Part shown: positions 58,781 to 64,000 of the stretch, in pieces
Layout of the letters: each line of letters begins with the position of its first letter
Numbering within the stretch: the stretch's first letter is position 1
Source of the DNA: CAZJHX01 sp964545715
Lineage (GTDB): Bacteria; Myxococcota_A; UBA9042; GCA-2863065
Direction: 5' to 3'
Assembly: GCA_964545715.1 (NCBI GenBank)
Contig: CAZJHX010000018.1
Span: 27,185 to 91,184 of the forward strand
Length of the DNA: 64,000 nucleotides
Translations under genes and position numbers: made by a program
Notes under the pieces: model-generated
Databases searched by the model: none
Told to the model about the DNA's origin: nothing
Seen by the model: only the letters and a program-made list of their open reading frames with translations

Positions 58781-60220
58781 CTATCCCGCAGCGGCCTGGT
58801 CGAACAGCGTGCGCGAGTAGGCCTGGAAGCCGCGCAGGTTCTGGCGGACGTCCTCCAGACTGCGCGTGGTCAACAGCTTCTTCAGGATGTATCGCGGCCG
58901 CATGTAGAACTCGCGGTTGGCGCGCGTAAACAGGTCCTGAAGCTCGTCGCGCGACATGGTGTGCGGGATGAACCCGGCCAGGTGATGGGACTGGCTGTCG
59001 CTGTCGCCCAGGCACGTACCGTAATAGTCCATCTTGTCGTGCAGCGCTGTGCCCGGATGGACCGCCATGGTGTTGAACTTCGTGTAGTCCGCGTTCATTC
59101 GAATGGCCGTCTGAATCGTCTGCAGCCCCTCTTCGTAGGTCTCTCCGGGGATGCCGAAGATGAAGGTGGCAAAGACCCGGATGCCCACCTCTTTGCAGAT
59201 GCGGACCGCCTGCTCGATCTGCTCGGTCGTTTCGCCCTTCTTCAGCGTATCCAGGTTCTTCTGTACGCCGGACTCCACGCCGATCAGCAGCTTCCAGCAG
59301 CCGGCGCGCTTCAGCGCCTTCGCCGTGCCCAGGTCCAGCGAATCGGCGCGTGAGTTGCCCGACCAGATGACGTTCAGACCGCGCCGGCTGATCTCCTCGC
59401 AGCGCTGGTTGATCGACTCGTAGTCCTCGGTGAGGTTGTTGTCCCAGAACAGGATGTCCTGGACGTTGTAACGCTCTTCGAGCTCCTGCATCTCGTCGAC
59501 CACATTGCCCGGGCTGCGGTAGCGCTCGCCGTGGCGCATCCAGCTGTTCGTGTGGCAGAAGATGCACTTATGCTTGCACCCACGCTGGCCGATCATCGTG
59601 GTCGCGGGCAGCCGATGATAGTGGCCGATGCTGGGACGATAGATGTCGATGTCGATCAGCTCGCGCGCCGGGAAGGGCAGGGCGTCCAGATCGTGAATCA
59701 GCGGCGCCACCGGGTTGACGCGGATCTCGTTGCCGTCGCGCCAGGCGATGCCCTTGACGCGTCCCAGGTCACCGCGGCTCTCCAGGCACGCCAGCAGATC
59801 CCGCATGATGTACTCGCCGTCTCCCATGGCGGAGAAGTCGACGGCCTCGTTCTCTTCGAGGCACTCCTTCTGCATCGTGTCGGGCCAAGGGCCGCCCACG
59901 GCGATGAGCGTGTCCGGGCAGGCCTCTTTGACGTCCCGCAGAAACTGCTGCGAGCGGGACCAGCCGAACCCCATCATCAGGAAGCCGGCGACCTCGATCT
60001 CATTTCTGCGGATGTTGTCGATGAAGTCGGCCTGCTCGCAGTGGATGCCGTCCAGAAAGAAGACGTCGTGGCCCGCGGCCTTGAGCACAGCCGCGATGTA
60101 CAGCAGGCCCAGCGGCGGTGTCGCGCCCGGGATCAGCCGGCGGCCACCCACTTCTCTGGCCGCGTAATCGGGATAGAACTCCCGAAAATCATACGGCGCG
60201 ATACCCAGCAGTACTCTCAT
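58781..60220 (-). CDS. B12-binding-type radical SAM enzyme 2
   Basis: 479 residues. ATG 60220 (GGAGG 4 nt upstream) is preferred to 60253. The N-terminal B12-binding-like domain has 'PPLGLLYIAAVLKAAGHDVFFLDG' and 'DTLIAVGGPWPD'. The radical SAM motif is C-x3-C-x2-C in RGCKHKCIFCHTN near residue 200, followed by 'FGIPGETYEEG' and a C-terminal helical tail. It resembles BchE/HpnP-like B12 radical SAM enzymes in layout, but the substrate is unknown. It is coupled to the FNR gene downstream, and 45 nt separate it from the SGNH-FGE gene. Confidence 0.88.
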   Translation of the reverse strand: MRVLLGIAPYDFREFYPDYAAREVGGRRLIPGATPPLGLLYIAAVLKAAGHDVFFLDGIHCEQADFIDNIRRNEIEVAGFLMMGFGWSRSQQFLRDVKEACPDTLIAVGGPWPDTMQKECLEENEAVDFSAMGDGEYIMRDLLACLESRGDLGRVKGIAWRDGNEIRVNPVAPLIHDLDALPFPARELIDIDIYRPSIGHYHRLPATTMIGQRGCKHKCIFCHTNSWMRHGERYRSPGNVVDEMQELEERYNVQDILFWDNNLTEDYESINQRCEEISRRGLNVIWSGNSRADSLDLGTAKALKRAGCWKLLIGVESGVQKNLDTLKKGETTEQIEQAVRICKEVGIRVFATFIFGIPGETYEEGLQTIQTAIRMNADYTKFNTMAVHPGTALHDKMDYYGTCLGDSDSQSHHLAGFIPHTMSRDELQDLFTRANREFYMRPRYILKKLLTTRSLEDVRQNLRGFQAYSRTLFDQAAAG

Positions 60221-60265
60221 GACCCTCCACGCGACACTATACGAGCGCGGCAAAGGTCAACGCAA

Positions 60266-62080
60266 TCAGGGATTTGGGGATACCACGCCGTCGGCGGCGC
60301 ACCGAAAGCCAATGCCGGTGTCGCGATGCGGCGCCGGATACGGGAAGCGCGCCGCCAGAGGGGCACCGTAATCACGTGAGGTGATGCTGACGCCGCGGAC
60401 GACGCGGACCTGCTCGCGGCCAAACGCGCGGCTCGCTCCCGGATCGCCGCCGGGCCAGGGGGCAAAGGCGCCTGCCACCCACTCCGACAGGTTGCCGTGC
60501 ATGTGCAGCACACCGTCCGCTGACCTGTCTCGCGTGGCCGCCGCGGCCGGCAGCGGGCTGGGCTCGGCCCCTTCGTATGCGGCGACCGCGCGATACCAAT
60601 CCTGGAGGTCGGCCAGCTTGCCCACAAACGCCCGGACGGTGCGCGACGCGGACGGCGAAAAGGCGTCGCCCCACGGGTAGACTCGGCCCGCTGGTCCGCG
60701 CGCGGCCCGCTCCCACTCGGCTTCGGTCGGCAGTCGCCATCCGCCAGCTGTGCAAAAGGCCACGGCGTCGTCGTGGCTGACCCACGCCACCGGCATGTCG
60801 TCGCCACCGCCCTCGAGATTGGGGGGCGCGGCGTGCCCCGAGGACGTTACGAACTTTCTGAAGGCCGCGCGCGTGACCTCGCTGCGCATGATCGAAAACG
60901 CCGCCAGCTTTACCGTGTGTTGCGGCGCGGCCGAGGGCACGGCGTCGGACCCGACCGTCGCGGCCGAAGCCTCAATGGCGATCCACGTGTCCGCCTCGGG
61001 CTGTGTGGTCGGATCCCAGGGCTGCTCGTCCTCTTTGGGGTAGCCGACAAACGGGTGATACAGCGACTCCCACGCTGGCGGCCCCGGCTCCTCCTGCGGG
61101 GGCGGCTGAAGAACCGCGGGCGCTGTACCGTCATCAACCCCCCACGCCTTCAGCGTCTCGGCCATTCGGCCCGCCAGGACCTTGTGGCCCAGCGCGTTGG
61201 GGTGCTCGTCTTCGGGGATACGCACCTCGTCGCCGCGCGAGGTCAGTGCGGTCTCGACGTCGGCGTACCACAGGCCCCAGGCGTCCATGCGCTCGACGAT
61301 GCCCTGCAGCCCCTTGAAGCTGGTGTTGAAGTAGATGGCGGTCTCGTAGCCGCCCTCTCGGCTCAGGCGGCCCAGCTCGTCCATGGCCGCCATCACCATC
61401 GGCTCGCCCTCGAGCGGCGTCTCGTCGGCCGGCGCGTCGCCGCCTGGCTCACCCTCGTCGGAGTCGTCGTCGCCATCGGGCCCGCCAAGGCGGCCGAAGG
61501 CCCAGCGAATGAGCGCACTGCGGTCGACCAGCACCGCCGTGAAGGAGTCCGGATCGCCGTGGTCGATCGGGGGATCGGTGTCGTTGCTGCCGTACATCAT
61601 CACCACAGCGTCGGGCGCCAGCCGCTGCCCGCGTACGGCCAGCCTTCGGACGGCCTGAATGGCGTTGTAGCCGGGCACGCCCAGGTTCACCGCTTCCCAC
61701 TGCGGGCCCAGCAGCGGCGCCAGGCGCGAGCAGAAGCTCTCATCTTCCTCAACACCCCAGCCGAACGTGTTGGAGTCGCCGATGCAGACCAATCGCCGGG
61801 TGTTCACAGGCTTGGGGACCGCGATCTCCCCGCCGCGAAACCCTAGCGACGACACGCGGACCTCGGTCGGCGGAATCGGGATGCGTGACCCCTCGAAGGT
61901 GAACTCTGACCCGGGCCGCAGCTCCACCCCCAGCAGCGGGTCGTCGCTCTTGGTGTACATCAGGTGATACGTCGAGCCCGGGACGATCATGCGCGCCACG
62001 CCCTCGGCGATGCCCAGGGACAGCAGCGTCGCCACGGTCACCATGGCGGTGCGCTGCAGTACGACGCGTCGGTCGGCCAT
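60266..62080 (-). CDS. SGNH hydrolase fused to formylglycine-generating-enzyme-like domain
   Basis: 604 residues from ATG 62080; upstream ORF sequence is antisense to the divergent gene. An N-terminal membrane helix (about 11-33) leads to an SGNH hydrolase domain with GDSNTFGWG (Ser103), GSND near 164-167 and DEHPNALGH (D291, H293). A linker leads to an FGE-sulfatase/SUMF1-like domain (about 365-600): 'VTRAAFRKFV', 'PVAWVSHDDAVAFC', 'WRLPTEAEWERAARG', 'YPWGD', 'GNLSEWVAG', 'VVRGVSITS', 'GFRCA'. The catalytic Cys pair of true FGE was not confirmed. It is predicted to be an inner-membrane-anchored periplasmic enzyme. The combination is unusual. Confidence 0.85.
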   Translation of the reverse strand: MADRRVVLQRTAMVTVATLLSLGIAEGVARMIVPGSTYHLMYTKSDDPLLGVELRPGSEFTFEGSRIPIPPTEVRVSSLGFRGGEIAVPKPVNTRRLVCIGDSNTFGWGVEEDESFCSRLAPLLGPQWEAVNLGVPGYNAIQAVRRLAVRGQRLAPDAVVMMYGSNDTDPPIDHGDPDSFTAVLVDRSALIRWAFGRLGGPDGDDDSDEGEPGGDAPADETPLEGEPMVMAAMDELGRLSREGGYETAIYFNTSFKGLQGIVERMDAWGLWYADVETALTSRGDEVRIPEDEHPNALGHKVLAGRMAETLKAWGVDDGTAPAVLQPPPQEEPGPPAWESLYHPFVGYPKEDEQPWDPTTQPEADTWIAIEASAATVGSDAVPSAAPQHTVKLAAFSIMRSEVTRAAFRKFVTSSGHAAPPNLEGGGDDMPVAWVSHDDAVAFCTAGGWRLPTEAEWERAARGPAGRVYPWGDAFSPSASRTVRAFVGKLADLQDWYRAVAAYEGAEPSPLPAAAATRDRSADGVLHMHGNLSEWVAGAFAPWPGGDPGASRAFGREQVRVVRGVSITSRDYGAPLAARFPYPAPHRDTGIGFRCAADGVVSPNP

Positions 62081-62186
62081 CAGATGATGCGCTGCTTCAA
62101 CATGGGCAACCGATAGTACGCCATCGGCTCGCGCGGCGTCTTGTCGCGGCTTGACAAGCGGCGGCGACGACGACGACCCTGCCGAC

Positions 62187-63800
62187 ATGCCCGCACCCCA
62201 GTTCGCCGTCGTCTTGATGTGGGCAGCCCTGCTGTTTGCGCTGTGGCGGTTTCGGGAGCCATCGGGTCCCCACGAGACCGGTGACTTGCGAAGGCTCTGG
62301 CTCCTCGGGGGCGGCTGCGTGGCGCTGGCGTGCGTGATCGTGGTGTGGATGGCGGTGGGCATCGGGCCCATCGACGACGACGATTGGTACTTCATGGTCA
62401 TCGGGCGCTGGGCCAGCCAGCATGCCAGCTCGGGCGAGGCCTGGCATGCGCTGCTGTTCGAGTTCGGCAGCCCGCGCGAGCCCACGTTCAGGCCGCTCAG
62501 CAAGCTGTGGCTGGGCCTGATGTACGGTCTTTTCGGCGACAACTGGGCCGGCTGGCACGTCGCCGGGGTCGTTCTGCAGGTGTGGGTCGCTGTGCTCGTC
62601 TATCACCTGGTGCGCGCGCTGACCCCTGACCGTTGGTTGGCTTTCACGGGGGCCGTCCTTTACGGTCTGCATCCGAGCCACGCGGAGGTGCTGGGCTGGT
62701 GCAGCGCGCACGAGACCTTTCTGATGACGGGCTTTATCGTGCTGGCCGTCACGCTGCACGCCCGCGACAAGACCCGCTGGGCGGCGGTCTGTGCACTGGC
62801 AGCGATGTTGTGCAAGGAGCAGGCGTTTGCCGTCTTCGGTGCCATTGTGCTGGTCGATCTCTATGCCAGGAAGCTCGATTGGCGGCGCTGGGTCGCGCCG
62901 GTTGCGGCGTTGGGCGCCATCTTGGTGTGGCGTGCGGTGGTCCTGGCCGAGCCCAACAACCAGGCCCACGCGGAGTTCACCAGCCAGTTTCTGGACGTTG
63001 GGGTCGGCGAGTTCCTGGCGGGTGCCCTGCTCATGGCCCCCGCTCTCATAGCCGCTCCTGTCGTCAGCGGGCTGTGGCCGATGGAGACCGTCTTCAGCGC
63101 GCTGGCGGCGATCGCCGGCGTCCTGGTTATCGTCTTCGCCACCCGCCGCGCCGGCCGAGTCGAGACCCTGCGATGGTGGGCGTTGGCCGCGCTGTGGGCC
63201 TGGGGAATGATGCTGCCGGTGTTGAGCGACCTCAAGGTGCCCGGCATGCCGTCCGATCCAAACCTGTCGCCCGACTGGCATCTGCGACACGCCCACACGG
63301 CGCTCGTGCTGCCGTGTGTCGCATTTGCGTGGGCTCTGAGTCAGCTGCCCGCGCGCGTCCGCGATCACGCTGCGGCGGCCGCCATCGTGGCGTTTGGCGC
63401 CGGCCTGTTGATGAATTTGACGCCCTATGCCGATGTCGGGGCGCGCGTCCGGGCGGCCACGGACGCCTTGGATGGGCGCGATTGGCCCGAAAACGCCGGT
63501 GTGCGCCTCGTTCAGCCGCTGGACGCGGTCGCCCCGATGCTGCGGTTCAGAAAGGTCGTGACCCCCGACGCCGCGTCGCTGCCGCTGCTGATCGGTGAGC
63601 CGCGCTGCGGGTGCGCCGCGATGCCGGCCACGTTTGACACGGCCGCTTTGCCGACGCTGCGCAAAGTGGCGGCCCGCTTTCAGGCGTCGCACATGGGCGA
63701 AGAGGACATCGTGGAGCCGGGCGCTGAATGCGGCTGCACGAAGTGGCGCGAGGACGCGGTCTGGTATCGGCTCAAAGAAGGTCGTCTGGTGGCCGATTAG
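62187..63800 (+). CDS. Multi-spanning GT-C-like membrane glycosyltransferase 2
   Basis: 537 residues. ATG 62187 is preferred over TTG 62151. About ten hydrophobic helices are present. After the second helix comes 'IGPIDDDDWYFMVIG' with the acidic DDW, then 'FRPLSKLWLG', the same arrangement as in the protein at 14144 (VIDDW, RPVS). 'YGLHPSHAEVLGWCSAHETF' matches 'AAWPQNGEVIAWYHSGHTS' there. The C-terminal soluble part has Cys pairs (RCGCAAM, ECGCTKW), predicted periplasmic. It probably transfers a sugar from a polyprenyl-phosphate donor. Divergent from the SGNH-FGE gene. Confidence 0.75.
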   Translation: MPAPQFAVVLMWAALLFALWRFREPSGPHETGDLRRLWLLGGGCVALACVIVVWMAVGIGPIDDDDWYFMVIGRWASQHASSGEAWHALLFEFGSPREPTFRPLSKLWLGLMYGLFGDNWAGWHVAGVVLQVWVAVLVYHLVRALTPDRWLAFTGAVLYGLHPSHAEVLGWCSAHETFLMTGFIVLAVTLHARDKTRWAAVCALAAMLCKEQAFAVFGAIVLVDLYARKLDWRRWVAPVAALGAILVWRAVVLAEPNNQAHAEFTSQFLDVGVGEFLAGALLMAPALIAAPVVSGLWPMETVFSALAAIAGVLVIVFATRRAGRVETLRWWALAALWAWGMMLPVLSDLKVPGMPSDPNLSPDWHLRHAHTALVLPCVAFAWALSQLPARVRDHAAAAAIVAFGAGLLMNLTPYADVGARVRAATDALDGRDWPENAGVRLVQPLDAVAPMLRFRKVVTPDAASLPLLIGEPRCGCAAMPATFDTAALPTLRKVAARFQASHMGEEDIVEPGAECGCTKWREDAVWYRLKEGRLVAD

Positions 63801-63880
63801 GATCGCGGGATGGTGTTTGACGTCATAGGAACCTCGCGCGGCGTGCTGCATGGCCAGCCGCGCGCCCCCCAACCGAAAGA

Positions 63881-64000
63881 GGGGGGGGGGGGGGTTGGGT
63901 GGGGGTGGGGTATTTTCCCAAAAGTTACAAAATCAAAATTTGAACATAGGAAAACAAATTATTGTAATTGACATATCTACAAATTCCATGCATCCATTTG
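63881..64000. other. G14 run then AT-rich non-coding tail
   Basis: After the GT-C stop and about 80 nt of GC-rich DNA, a run of 14 G (63881-63894) and further G-rich sequence lead into about 90 nt of strongly AT-rich DNA with no ORF. The composition does not match the rest of the window. It is probably a contig-end artefact or chimeric join. Confidence 0.6.

Noticed and set aside
62097..63872. 591-codon minus-strand ORF, longer than the gene on the other strand
   Set aside because: Its composition is Arg/Gln/His-rich with no recognisable motif. The plus-strand frame gives a coherent multi-helix membrane protein with DDW and RPLS motifs.

Overview
The window is about 68% GC by eye and densely coded. 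It suggests a member of the Myxococcota (former Deltaproteobacteria), probably a non-model or metagenome-derived genome. The signs are a DUF2330 protein with a MYXO-CTERM-like tail (Gly-Cys, membrane helix, Arg-Arg), a Myxococcus-type disulfide repeat, many Cys-rich lipoproteins with MopE-like 'CDGxDNDCDG' repeats, a Ser/Thr kinase fused to an NTPase and a repeat region, and many GTG/TTG starts with ATGA/GTGA gene overlaps. No rRNA, tRNA, CRISPR array or insertion sequence was seen.

Layout. (1) 1-8.1 kb: cell-surface proteins. They are a huge Cys-rich MopE-repeat lipoprotein running off the left edge, a divergent lipoprotein with a C-terminal CxxCH motif, a Kelch-propeller lipoprotein, a membrane protein and an acidic Cys-containing protein. 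(2) 8.1-13.0 kb: the DUF2330 MYXO-CTERM protein, a DUF4157/peptidoglycan-binding/M15 peptidase fusion and a DUF4143-type ATPase. (3) 13.1-21.5 kb: a divergent biosynthetic locus. The leftward arm has an FAD oxidoreductase, a GT-C-like membrane protein and a GT2. The rightward arm has a B12-type radical SAM enzyme, a GT2, a SPASM-type radical SAM enzyme and a fatty-acid desaturase. All genes within each arm overlap. (4) 21.5-28.8 kb: an Old Yellow Enzyme homologue, an organophosphate-type transporter, Cys-rich lipoproteins, DUF924, a possible SGNH lipoprotein and a metallophosphatase.

(5) 28.9-42.5 kb: a rightward run of 16 genes, nearly all overlapping by 4 nt. It encodes acyl-CoA breakdown: three acyl-CoA dehydrogenases, three crotonase-fold proteins, two thiolase-like proteins that lack the usual catalytic residues, two DUF35 OB-fold partners, a BKACE (DUF849) enzyme, a metal-ligand-poor amidohydrolase-fold protein, two hotdog thioesterases, a zinc alcohol dehydrogenase and a TetR regulator. 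Its promoter has a 19-bp operator-like element between the -35 and -10 boxes and a second copy 49 bp upstream. The substrate is unknown. The composition points to removal of a side chain from a branched, cyclic or steroid/terpenoid-like CoA ester by retro-aldol chemistry.

(6) 42.7-57.9 kb: exported and surface proteins (unknown protein, DUF4140/4139 protein, P-domain protein, small exported protein, VTT-like membrane protein, a 1481-residue MopE/NHL-propeller lipoprotein), the kinase-NTPase-repeat regulator, and a Cys-rich repeat lipoprotein whose frame is broken next to a G6 tract. (7) 58.0-63.8 kb: a ferredoxin-reductase-like flavoprotein next to a second B12-type radical SAM enzyme, an SGNH hydrolase fused to a formylglycine-generating-enzyme domain, and a second GT-C-like protein. 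The last ~120 bp switch from GC-rich coding DNA through a G14 run to AT-rich sequence. That looks like a contig end or chimeric join rather than native sequence.

Several genes at the head of transcription units have no Shine-Dalgarno sequence but carry a TAnnnT -10-like box 6-8 nt before the start codon, suggesting leaderless mRNAs. All functions are from motif reading only; no database search was possible.
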